DNA of 64,000 nucleotides, from NCBI GenBank assembly GCA_047967505.1, contig CM106539.1; one strand, given 5' to 3'. This DNA is from Dipteris shenzhenensis (lineage: Eukaryota; Polypodiophyta; Polypodiopsida; Gleicheniales). A model generated the notes under the pieces. The model had not been told where the DNA came from. It was given only the letters and a program-made list of their open reading frames with translations, and ran no database searches. This document shows, piece by piece, positions 1-10,900 of this stretch (its first letter is position 1; each line of letters begins with the position of its first letter). Both the position numbers and the translations under genes were made by a program.

Positions 1-171
1 TTTTGTATGTGTGAGAGCATACTTTTATACTATGGTCTACACCCACTGTTGGGCGTTGATGACGTCAATGGGGATGTCATAGTAGCTAGTCCCTCCTATG
101 CGTGATGGAGTTTATGGTTTTCAATCTTATGAGTGACTATCGTGAGATTGAAACTGCACTATGTTGTGTTT

Positions 172-1302
172 TTAGAGGATGAGTTTGGGAATGTTCCTGG
201 ATTCATCTAGGTATATGCCCTTTGTCGCTCTCCCCATCGGAATACTGCAATTTTCTTGGTCAAGTTGTGTAACGGGGCTGCAATATGAGTGAAGTGTCTG
301 ATGAACCTTATGTATTAGGAGAAAAGCCATATAAAACTTGTGCACTTCATGCGCTGTTCTCAATTCAGGCTATTCTTGGATGGCTTTGATTTTGGCGGGA
401 TCCATCCATATGCCATCCTTGAAAATAATGCATCCAAGGTAATGGATTTTATCCATAAAGAATTCGATTTTCTTACCAATGATGAAAAGCTTATTATCTT
501 TGAGTTCTTGAAAGACAATGGCTAGATGTCTTTTTGCTCCTCTTCCGATTAAGAGAACACAAGAATGTCATCAAAGAAAGTACCTGTAAAGTGTCTATGT
601 GGTCGGAAAATCGGGTCCATGATCATGTTGCAAGTAGCTGTAGCATTCGTTAAACCAAAGGGCATGACCAAGAACTCATATAACCCAAAAGTCATCTGGA
701 AAGCTGTCTTATGGATGTTCTGAGGATGAATTCTGATTTGATGGTAACCACTCTTCAAGTCAATCTTAATGAAAATAGTGACTCCTTTCAATCAGTCTAA
801 CACATCATCAATGCGTGGGATCGGAAATCTATTCTTGACGGTCATCTTGTTGAAGGGCTTTATAGTCCACACACATTTGATAAGACCCATCCTTCTTTTG
901 AACCAATAACACAAGTGAGGAAAAGGGAGATAAACTAGGTCAAATAACTCCTTGGAAAGAAATTCTTGTATCTGGGTCATGATTTCCTTGATTTGGGCTG
1001 CACTCACCCGATAAGGTGGATGATTTGGGGACTCACTTCCTGGAATGAGTTTGTTATGATCCTCCGGTCGCTTTGATTTCCTCGATCTATGCTGCACTCA
1101 CCCGATAAGGTGGATGATTTGGGGACTCACTTCCTAGAATGAGTTTGATAGCATGATCGTCCGGTCGCTTTGGAGGTAGCTGTCTTGGCAACGAATCTGG
1201 AAAAAAATCTTGAAAAGCATCTAAGAACTGAAAATTTTCTTGATCTGGAGGGTCCACTTCATTTTCTTTTTCCTTGATATAAATCAGTTTAGCTGAAATC
1301 AA
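172..1302 (-). pseudogene. gypsy reverse transcriptase remnant
   Basis: The minus strand encodes recognisable RT blocks: SESPNHPPYRVSAA (fingers), KNRFPIPRIDDVLD, then [30 protein letters not shown] and the active-site block FFDDILVFS near 549. It continues after a stop as a thumb region (IHYLGCIIFKDGIWMDPAK, about 400-530) and a tether-like segment to about 180. The catalytic YxDD is changed to FFDD. A 94-bp duplication repeats the PYRVSAA region. The copy is non-functional. Confidence 0.85.
998..1185. repeat. 94-bp tandem duplication inside gypsy RT
   Basis: The text starting CTGCACTCACCCGATAAGG at 998 recurs at 1092 with few changes and continues through the CCGGTCGCTTTG block of both copies. 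It duplicates one RT segment. Confidence 0.85.
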
Positions 1303-1614
1303 GGATCTTATTAACTTTCCAACGGGAACACTAGATACAACACTCCTTTCCCTTTAGCAACAATGCGATGTTATTTTCCTCTATGACTATAAACAAGTGT
1401 CTTTTTAGGCATCATGAGATGCACTTGTTTTCGATAGAACCAAGGCATCCCCAAAACTACATCGTATTGTTCCAAAGATGAAACCATGAAGCCCTTATGA
1501 TCCACATAGTCTTGAATATGAATGAGGTGTGTCACGGGTATTGACTCTTCTTGGAAATTTTTTAGGCATCAAGGGACAGCCCTAACCCTTGAGTCTTAAT
1601 CTCTAGCCGCATGG

Positions 1615-1860
1615 CTAGATCATGAGAGAAATAAAGTTATTTGTTGCTTTGATATCAAACAAAATGAGAACATTTTGATCTCTTACTTTGTCCCATGAGA
1701 GATAAAGTTCTCTAGTGGATCCATAGGATGCGAGGGACTCCTCCTGGCAAAGCTTTGGCGGTTGTTTGGGCTTTTTTTGATCCTTAGTTCTTGGATCTTT
1801 TGGTACCAAGTGTCCTATTGTCCCGCATCCAAAACACTTCCCCTCCTTTCAGAAGGTCTT
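1615..1860 (-). pseudogene. gypsy zinc knuckle and aspartic protease remnant
   Basis: The minus-strand translation begins with CFGCGTIGHLVPKD, a CCHC knuckle in which the final cysteine is replaced (C-x2-C-x4-H-x4-D). About 45 residues later comes VLILFDIKATNNFIS, which aligns with the LLDSGATHNFIS protease motif. The catalytic Asp is kept (FD) but the following Ser/Thr-Gly is changed. Both changes point to a dead copy. It lies between gag and RT as expected. Confidence 0.65.
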
Positions 1861-1899
1861 GATCTGTTCTAGTGTGAATCTAGACTTTCTTTTATAGGG

Positions 1900-2810
1900 A
1901 ATTGGTTCACCCCTCAACTTTTGTGGCTGAAACTCCTCCTTTTGGCTTGTGCAGATACCACATTTCTTGCTTTTTGATGCCGATACTGCCTGTATCAAAT
2001 CTTCTTTCATTTACTCAACCATTGAATGGGAATGCATCAAGTCTTGAAGTTTTGTTGTGGAGTCAATACTTACTTGGGCACGAATACTAGGTTGTAAACT
2101 AGCCCTATACTTCTGAAGCTTCGTCTTTTCTAAGATATATTTGAAGGGGATAATCTGAAGATAAGCTGACCAAAACTTCTTATTATAGGTCTTGACAGTG
2201 TGATGTATATGAGGCTATCATGCTTAAGCTCTCCCATGTTGTATAAACATCATCATAGAAATCTTTGGGAAAAATTGCTCATGAACTATCTCTTGAAGTC
2301 TTTCCACCGGTCTGGTGCTTCATTTGCAGCAAGGAGAGCTCCCCACCTTGCACTTGCGCTGCTTGTAAGATGTAAACTTGCTATCTTCAGCTTTGACTTC
2401 TCTCGATAATGGCTTGTCTTAAAAGCTATGTCAAATAAGCAAATGAAAAGTAAAGCTTTTTCACTTTCGGTATACATAACATCAAAAGTGGTAAAATGAA
2501 TGGACTTGCCACCTTCTTTAAAATCTCTACTTTTACATCTGGATCTCCTTCTTTTTTGACCATCTAGAGATCATTCCTTGGATGCTGAGAAGGAAGAGTT
2601 GCTAGAAGATGATGAGCTGGATCTTGGAGATCTTCTTCTTCGCTTCCTTCTCCGCCCCCCTATGGCAAGAGTTGAGAGATCTCTTTGAAGAAGATGAAGA
2701 GTTGTACATATATGCTGCTTCGGACTCCTTTCCCTTTTCTTTGAACTGTGCCACCAGGAAGATATTGGACTTAGGAAACGGGACTGGCTTACTTCCTTAG
2801 GAACAATCAC
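1900..2810 (-). pseudogene. Ty3/gypsy gag remnant
   Basis: The minus strand carries a gag-like stretch at 2286-2477 ending in DRWKDFKR, which matches the conserved tryptophan and DFKR block of gypsy capsid domains. The translation continues in another frame with residues resembling the HEQFFP segment. Upstream, 2571-2810 gives an Arg/Ser-rich low-complexity protein that could be the gag N-terminus. Several stops separate the pieces. Assignment to the capsid family rests on this motif and on the downstream protease and RT. Confidence 0.6.
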
Positions 2811-3170
2811 TTACTTAGTAAAGTGTGGGCCCTCAAAAAGATGCTGAAATCGTGGGATCTTCTTCAAAACTGCCAATTCTTGGATTTAAGTCTTTACAGA
2901 ATCTTCATCAAGATCATCATACATAGGCCCCTTCTGATTGGGCTGTCAAGAAGCAGAACTGCCATGTTTTGAAAAAGGAGATGAGAAATCAAACCCGAAC
3001 TGATTAAACCTTTTGCTGAGCCAAAAATAGCCAATTGCAAAGTCCCACTCCTTTCAAGGAGGTAAACGCGTGACGGGTGAAGAGAGGAGTGAAGTTTTGG
3101 GTGGGAGTGGCTTTTGGTTGTATGGTTCAACTAGTAGTCCCAAAACTTCGGGGCCAAAACTAGTAAATAT

Positions 3171-3235
3171 AGCAACCCAACTACTCCAATCGAAATTCGC
3201 TGCAATTTAAGGGCTGATTGCAAGCCAAGCAAGAT
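3171..3235 (-). repeat. Left arm of a 1.7-kb-spaced inverted repeat
   Basis: Starting AGCAACCCAACTACTCC, this segment matches the reverse complement of 4897-4960 with only a few mismatches by eye. On the minus strand it precedes the gypsy gag remnant, so it is probably that element's untranslated leader. Confidence 0.75.
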
Positions 3236-3920
3236 TCGAGGAGGCCAACGCTAGTAAAAAATTAGTAAAGAGAGCAAAGTAAGTAGTTCAATAGATCAAT
3301 GTGCGTGTTCACATATAAATGGTCAAGGGCCTAGGGGCAGGAAATGACTATGGGACATCACTATGACCTGCCTAGAGAGCGTGAAAAGGTAGCCCATATT
3401 CATGACAAGCAGCAAGCAAAGCCACTTTGATAATAGAACCATCTAGGGAATTGGCGGCAATGTGTATCTATCCATGCGGTGAATTAATGAATATGTGAAT
3501 GCATAGTTTGGTCGTTGACGTGTTGTCAATCGTGCAAGTTGGAGGAGAGAGTCTCAAACACTGATGCATTTTATGACATGAACATCTAAGAACATGTGGA
3601 GAAGCTAGATTTTGAAATGTCCAAGCTAAAGCTAGCTCACATAGATAGAGATTTGGTATGGCGTGGCATTCTAAGAAGAATCAATTCATCAATTGGCACA
3701 AACACATATATAAATTCATATTTAATGTATGCCATATGTATTACAAGGAGAAATGGAGTTATTTCACAACCCATAGGGTTGTTCAAGTCCTTATGACTTG
3801 ATGATTGCTTACCAGATCACTGTCGCGAGCTTGTACTTCTCTCAAGAAATAAAGATAAATCTTTTATTGCCTGGTCAAAGAAAGTTAATTTGGTTAACTA
3901 GAACAAGTTTAGTTTTCCTT

Positions 3921-3942
3921 TGCATTGCATTGCATTGCATTG
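3921..3942. repeat. (GCATT)4 microsatellite
   Basis: Four consecutive copies of the pentamer GCATT are read directly. Confidence 0.95.
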
Positions 3943-4029
3943 GTTAAAAGACCACTTCGCCCACAAGGGACTAGGATTAATCCAAAGAACTAGAATGCAT
4001 GCATTTGGCTAACCTCTAATGGGTTAAAG

Positions 4030-4672
4030 TGTTGGATATTGTTTGCGCAAGGTGTAGGACTTCGGAGAGTGCATAATTCCTCCACTTTTTAAGGGGAAAA
4101 GCACAAGACAAGTGGCGCCTCATGGAATGAAGGGCCCACTTGAGTAAAAAAACAGTCAAAGCGCGTCCTTTTATGGAGAAAGCACTAGCTTTCTAGAGAA
4201 AATCGCCTATTCTAGGCAAGAAAAGCAGGCCCAGGTTTTGCAAAGCACATGCTTTCTAGTTGGCTGGCCTAGTGTATAAATTAAGGGTCTCTAGGCTCTC
4301 AGTTGTATTGAGAATTGTACCCAAACACTCCTCCCTCGTGAGCCACCTTGTACAAAGGGATTTCAATTCCAATGAAGACCTTCCGGGGGGGGCAGTTTCT
4401 GGCCCCTAGTGCCGTGTTCTTCTCCTCTTTCTTCCTCTCCTACATTCTCTTTGTAGCACAGTGATTTACTTTTCAGCCCCATTGTTGAGTTTCTATTGCA
4501 CTGTTCGAAGTCTCCAACTACGAGTCAGAGTCCGTGATTTATCCAAGCATGCAACAATGAAATTCCCTTGAGGCGATTTGAGTTCCTTTTATGGCATGTT
4601 TCATGGTCGAGAATTAACTAGACAGCAGCAATTTGACTATGAGGGCTAGTTTGTGGTTTGGTTAAGGTTTCA
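4030..4672 (+). mobile_element. Candidate LTR, plus strand
   Basis: The segment starts TGTTGGA and ends TTTCA one base before a primer-binding-site match. It contains a TATA box (TATAAA at 4275-4280), and the G-rich run GGGGGGGG at about 4385 lies in the likely R/U5 part. No second LTR is visible to the right, so this is one end of a broken plus-strand element. Boundaries are inferred from TG...CA and the PBS. Confidence 0.6.
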
Positions 4673-4673
4673 A

Positions 4674-4684
4674 TGGTATCGGAG
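4674..4684 (+). promoter_or_regulatory. Primer-binding site (initiator Met-tRNA type)
   Basis: TGGTATCGGAG differs by one base from the TGGTATCAGAG complement of plant initiator Met-tRNA and follows the LTR end by one base. Confidence 0.65.
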
Positions 4685-4896
4685 TGTGGTCTTGCCACTT
4701 TTCTTGGTGGCAGCAATCCAAAGAATTGTCAAATTGACTACAGGCATTAGTGATTTGCAAGAGTCAGAGGATATTGAGCCCGAAAGAGAACTTTTTGATG
4801 CCGAGATCTTGACAAGGAGCCCTCAATTTGATCACAACTCAGTTCAGCCTTGTTCATCCAAGCTCAACGAGACCATTACACTCTGAATTCGTGCAA

Positions 4897-4960
4897 TTTG
4901 GCTTGGCTTGCAATCAGCCCTTAAATAGCAGCGAATTTTGACTGGAGAAGTTGGGTTGCT
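4897..4960 (+). repeat. Right arm of inverted repeat; element leader
   Basis: This is the reverse complement of 3171-3235. It lies about 220 bases downstream of the PBS at 4674, where a 5' leader is expected. Two members of one LTR family therefore sit head to head here. Confidence 0.75.
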
Positions 4961-6896
4961 TAACCCCCATATTGAAGATCCTGATCGTTAACCCCTTGAC
5001 CACACTTATGGAAAAATACATTACAACAAGTTACACCTTTACATTTATATACATTTTCGGTCTCTCTAAGGACTTAGTGTCCACCAATCCATCCAGTGTC
5101 ATATTACATTCTAACTAGAACGTAATAACAACTAGATCATGTGAGGTAGTGGGGGAGAAAATTCATGCCTTCTTTGCATCTCTTCCATGCGCAAAGTGGA
5201 AGCCTTCTAGTGTAGGGTTGGTATTAGGTGTAAGCATAGAATCATTTGCGGGAGAAGGTGCAACTGTTTATGAAAGGGCACGTTAGAATAAGTGTTCTCT
5301 TCATAAAATGTGTGCCACTTTGGAAGAATTGTAGCTCTTCTCATTGGGTGACTCGTGATGGGTTGCGTCTCGTGGGAAGTGTTTTTTCAACGGGCATACC
5401 CTTCCACAAGTGTCCATCCATCGACCAACCATCATGGATAATGAATGCAATTAGAGAACCCAGAGGAGATTGAGGCTCATTGGAACATATTTGAATTGAA
5501 GATCATTGCTGCCTTGCGTTTTGAATTTCTGCAAAATACACCTAACATAGTTTGCTTATGACATGCAAATACCATTTGATGTTTGCCTCAAGGTGGTACC
5601 TATGGCATGAGTATGGATATGTGTGCTGTATCGAAATTTTTTTAGAGATACATGAAGTACAGCCCCTTTTGTAAATTATTAATTTTTTTCTAGAGGGAGG
5701 CGTCACTGCCTTGGTACATCATGACCTTGTCCAATCTGATATGTCTCATGTTGGAAAACAGACCTACACTTGACTAAAGCACAGCACAGCATAGCTAATA
5801 CAACATATAGGTAAACCAATGTCCTTGTATCATCAAGTGAGAACACAGACATCTAGTGTGGAAGACATCCCAAGCTACAACTCTCACTGTAATTCATGTC
5901 AACACAACAGAAGTAGGAATTACTGTTGGATCAAACGATTGTGCTTAACCCGTTCTTTGCAATATTGGTCTTGCTATGAATACTCGGTCTTTGAATTTTT
6001 CAAGAGAGCCTCACATGATGAAGACATTGTGATTTGACAAGGACTCAAGGCATTGTAAATGGCAGCCTGGAACACAAGATTATCTTTGTACCTAACTCTT
6101 GATCAGCTCTGGACTTGGTTCTCTCTAAACGCTTGGAACCCCTTTTCTATATCGCAGGGAGGACCTGTTACTTGCATCCCAGGGTGAATTTGAAATGGTC
6201 TCTACAAAGCCAGAATTCACTGAAGGCCATGAAATCAAGGGAGCAGAGACAGTTATAATATGTGTTTAAAGGACTACTACCTTACAAAGTTCATCATAGC
6301 TAGTTGTTTTAACGTACAAGGTTGTAGATCATCTCTTAACGCCCTTGGTGGGCTGCAATTTTGTCACCGTTCATATTATTGGAAGATGCATGGAAGATTT
6401 CACAGATATTATTGTTAGCTCCAATCTGGTTTTAATCTATAGACACTTTGGGCCTCTTTACTTTTTAGACACTTTGGGCCCTCTCTACTTTTTAACGATA
6501 TTTGTAGAGCTCTTATACAGTGATTTTGTCTATTCATTGCTTCTCATGTGTGGTCCCATCTCCTTGCTTCTTGCTGAGAAGATCTTTGCGTAAGACGTGC
6601 TATTTCATTGTTTTTAGTTGTCTTATATCTTTTATGCAGTATAGTACCATCTTTTGTGCAGGTTTGATGCACAGTTTTGCTTCCCCTATACTAGTTCAGA
6701 TGCATGGAAATAGAGGCTTTGACATCTTTAGACTGACTTCATCTTTTCTAAGCTCATTGCCCTGTGCTTATTGAATCTGATCAGGATGGTTTATCTTCAG
6801 TTTCTGTTGTGGAGAAAGTAGAATGATTACCTGTTTCATTCACTAGGTTCATGAGTTTAAATCTGTCAGTAAATTGTCATCCTGTTTGAATTCTAG
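4961..6896. other. Gene-free stretch upstream of OR exons
   Basis: No exon or element is convincingly recognised. Short ORFs of 70-84 codons lack family motifs. The OR exon encoding the transit peptide is not evident here and may lie outside the window. Confidence 0.5.
6441..6493. repeat. Two-copy 26/27-bp tandem repeat
   Basis: AGACACTTTGGGCC... ending in CTTTTT occurs twice in direct succession (6441-6466 and 6467-6493). Confidence 0.85.
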
Positions 6897-7977
6897 TAAT
6901 GGGAGCCGTCCAATTAGTAATGAGGTCTTCTGCATCATCGAGGGGCCTGAAACAGTCATGGATTTTGCACGCTTACAGTTGCAAGAAATTCAAGATAACA
7001 TAAAGAGTCGCAGGAATGCTATATTTCTTCTCCTGGAAGAGGTAAACTGCTTTACCTTAGCTAGCTGCTGATTTCTGATTGCATCTAGCTGATTTCTGAC
7101 TGCATCGGAGTCATGTAAAGTGTGCTTGGGCAGTGTGAAATAGATGCATGCTATATTATTGCACCCATGCCTGCACCACCTTATGCATTTCCTGACAGGT
7201 AAGAAGGCTGCGCATTCAACAGAGGATAAAAGGTTTGGAAGAGAATTTTATTGAAGATGAAAATGAAATGCCAGAGTTCTCATCGTTTATCCCTTTTCTT
7301 CCCCCCTTGGTAAGAAAGGCTTACAGTGAGATTATTTATTTGGTACTCCTGGCTTATATAGAGTTGCTCATTAAGGTCGTTCAACAATGTACAGAAACTG
7401 GTTGAGTCTTGTTAATGCCCTCACCAACAAATATGAACCTGCAGACTCACGATCTTCTTTTTGTGATGGCTTGGGTTTAGACTTCAAAGACCTTAAGACA
7501 ATACTATGCAACTTGTTTGCTGCTAATGACTGGCATCATTCTGTTTGGTGGGCTGATTGCTCCTATGGTGAAATATCTAATGCCTACTTTCAAAACATTC
7601 TCTTTTTTTTCTTGGATTAAAAACGTAGTCGTAATTTTGTCAGGGTTTTTGTTATCAGTTGGATAACTGTCAGGTTATATTTATACGCAGCTTGAAGTGA
7701 AGCTTGGTCCTGGTGGCACATCTTACAGGGATTTCATTCGCAGTGCTCATCTTCCTCTCCAATTGAGGTGATAGTCTAAGAATATCTTTTGTCTGTCTCA
7801 AAAATAAGTGGTGTCCTGTATAACATTGGATTTTGACATGTATATGCAGTGAGGTGGATCCTATAGTTGCTTCATTCTCTGGAGGTGCTGTTGGGGTTAT
7901 CTCTTCTTTGATTGTAGTGGAGATAAATAATGTGAAACGACAAGAGCAAAAGACGTGCAAGTACTGCCATGGAACAG
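6897..7977 (+). CDS. OR: OR exons encoding the N-terminal domain, membrane helices and first zinc-finger motif
   Basis: Five exons with short introns (157, 171, 123 and 82 bp) end inside the Gly codon of CKYCHGTG (donor GGAACAG/GTGTG at 7977/7978). The first exon begins after an AG at 6895-6896 in phase, so a further upstream exon is required. Exon 3 has only the frame that reads YYATC open and conserved. The longer overlapping ORF at 7387-7620 is a shadow. Confidence 0.93.
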
Positions 7978-10900
7978 GTGTGCACTCCCAGTGCTCTTCT
8001 CTCTCTCTTACATGTGTTATTTATGTCCATCAGTGAAATAAGATCTATGGGATGAGCGATATCAGCATCATGTATCACAAGTTTCAGCAACTGACTATTG
8101 CATGTTTGCACCAAAGATAAATCGGGCTAGCACGGGAGCTCAGTCAAAGACCTGCGTGTGGCAATTTAAATGTTCCTTTATTTAGTAACCCATTTCTTTG
8201 TCTGGATCCTCTACTTAATCTCTTAGTGCTGTATGTTGTACTTCTCTATAATGAGTTGCTATCCATACTCTATGTCGTCCCCTTGGCACACCCTACACTT
8301 TATTTCGTCTCGGAGTGTCCATTCGAATATCTGCGGATTTCCACCTTGAGATCACGTGATCTGATTCTCATCTTGCACAATAGGTGTGTCTTGCAAAAGG
8401 AAACATCCTTATTAATGCATATATGTCTCCCATAGATCAGCATGAAGGTGATTTTAAACAGATCTTATGTGTTTCTCACCAAGCCTGTCCAAGAAAGGGT
8501 ATAACCAGGAATTTGGCTCCTCATTGACTGTAAAGATGCCAAAAAGTGTTGGGGGGAGAGGGCATTCCTGTTTGACTTTGATACACGTGTTGATAGGTCA
8601 CTCTCATGTAATTGACCTCCCTTTGTTTCTCTTGAGTTTGCAGCTTCATATTTTATCCATAGCTCTCTAGAAGTCTTTAAAGCAACATTATAATGCATTA
8701 TTCTTGCCTTTTGCTCCTCCTGTCATTGCCCATATTGTAAGCAAAATGATTTATGATGCTAGTTTGAAGCTTGCCTGAGATGGAGACGCGACTCGGCTTG
8801 CTTTCAAGTTTCACACATTTCTGCTCTTTTTGTTGGGTGTAGGAAGCAATGGAACGGGAGTGGAGTGCGGGAAGCAAACAACAACTAGAGCAAAACGTAG
8901 TATTACTCAAATGGATAAGATTGAAATACAAAGGGTGGCCTATATGGCCCCCAAGTCAACCATATGGTTGACCAAAGAAGTTAAGTCATAGAGTTGACCT
9001 GACCTACAAGGCTCATACCAGGGCTAATTGCTAACAAGCCCCCCTCCATGGTATGGCTGAAGTATCCTGGAAATATCTCAGGAATACCTGGAAACTACAT
9101 CATGGTTGCACATATTCGTCCTAGAGGGATATAGCAACCTATGATATGTACAGAGTATTCCCTCATGTAACAAAAGGAGCCAAGTGTAAAGCATGTCGAA
9201 ATGCCTCAAACTTGGGCTGTAGTAAAGCTTTCGTGAAAAGATTTGCCAAGTCTCAAACATTGTGATAGTGGACTTCAATATGCTTTGTGTGCGCATGAAA
9301 CACTAGGTTTCTAGCAACCGCCAAAGCACTCTGGCTGTCGGTGTAGATCGTAGTAGAGTCGGGCTGAATGATATCAAGATCTGCAAGTAACTTGCGAAGC
9401 CAAACACACTCTACTATAGCTGTGAAAGCTGCTCTGTACTCAGCCTCACAACTGGATGTGGCAATTGTAGGCTGCTTCTTGTTGAACCAAGAGATGCATG
9501 AAGCTCCAAGCATAAAACAGTTGCTGCTGTCTGACATTCTCGTGTTGTAACATCTTGCCCAGTCACTGTCCGTGAATGCGTGCAAAACAAGTGGGGCCTC
9601 TAAACCATAGAGTAAACCCAAATGCTGCGTGGCCTTCAAGTATCGAAATACCCGCTTCACTACTTGCCAATGCTGCGTACTAGGCTTGTGCACGTACCTA
9701 CTGAGCTGGGAAATGGCATACAGAAGATCAGGCCGGGTATGACAAAGGTATATGAGGCAACCAACAACATGCTGATAAAGGGATACATCAAATGGCGGAT
9801 TTCCATCCTCGGAGGAGAAACGAAAGCCAAGCTCCAATGGAGTAGAAATTGGCTTGCAATCCTCGAACTGGAAGCGATCAAGGAGCTGTCCAATATACTT
9901 GGACTGACTCATCATTATACCCCCCTCAACATATGCAAACTGTATGCCCAATTAATAGTGCAACGGCCCCATATCTGTCATGGCAAAAGACTGCTGTAAA
10001 TCAGCCTTGAAATCTCTAATTTGTTCCATATCTGGCCCAGTGATAAGCATGTCATCCACATATAAAATCAGAATTAAAATTCTGATGCACTCTTTCGGAC
10101 ATAAAGAGTGGCCTCGGTTGGGCTATTCTGAAAGCCACGGGCTGTCAAAAATGCATGTATCTTCGCATACCATGCTCGGGGTGCCTACTTCAAGCCATAG
10201 AGGGATTTTCTGAGCCGGCAAACCATATTTTCAGAACCTAATTGTTCAAAACCAGGTGGCTGAGTGACATAGACCTCTTCCTGAAGATCACCATGAAGGA
10301 AGGCAGTCTTGATGTCCAGCTGATGAACCTCCCGATGCCGATGAGATGCCATAGCAATAACACACCTGATAGTAGTAATGCGTGAGGTGGGAGCAAAGGT
10401 CTCCTCAAAGTCAATGTCGTGCTGTTGTGCATATCCCTTTGCAACCAAGTGGGCTGGCCAACACTAACATCAGCTTTTCTTTTTACCTTGTAGACCCTTT
10501 TTGTGCCAATGGCACGCTTGCTTGTTGGCAAGTCACACAACTCCCAAGTGTTGTTTGCATGAATGGATTCAAGCTCAGCCTTCATGGCATCCATCCATTC
10601 CTTGTTGTCAAAGGCATCCTTGTGACATAAAGGTTCCTCATTGCAAGCAGTAGCAACCAAAGCTACAGCCAAATAGTTGCCATGCATATGTTTATGCGCA
10701 CCTCTAGTGCGGGCTGGCAAAGGCTCAGCTTGTTTGCTGTCTCTGAGTGTGTCCAAAAGCCATCTCGGGACTGATTTTTGCTGTTTAATGACATCACTCT
10801 CCTGTGCAACTGCTTGCTCAATAGCATGATCATCAACTAAAGGCATATCAGCCTGAGCAAGAACTATTGGAGGAGGATGTGCACTGGTAGAAGTGTATGG

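Larger units (their letters stand above)
172..2810 (-). mobile_element. Decayed Ty3/gypsy retrotransposon, interior fragment
   Basis: On the minus strand, gag, a zinc-knuckle/protease segment and reverse transcriptase follow one another from high to low coordinates, which is the gypsy order. All parts are interrupted by stops and frameshifts. No integrase is recognisable down to the left edge of the window, and no matching LTR pair was found, so only part of the element is present. It is a relic and cannot be active. Confidence 0.8.
2811..4029. other. Gene-free stretch with gypsy leader sequence
   Basis: No coding region is supported. The part around 3171-3235 is a leader-like copy repeated in inverse orientation at 4897-4960. 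The rest looks like decayed intergenic DNA with a short pentanucleotide repeat. Confidence 0.5.

Noticed and set aside
6170-6290. Possible OR upstream exon after ATATCGCAG at about 6160
   Set aside because: The translation does not resemble the OR N-terminus and no matching donor in phase with the exon at 6897 was found.
7387-7620. 77-codon ORF overlapping OR exon 3
   Set aside because: The conserved reading (YYATC...GGLIAP) is in another frame and is bounded by splice sites.
7670-8114. Minus-strand ORFs of 80-96 codons across OR exons 4 and 5
   Set aside because: They are antisense shadows of conserved OR exons.
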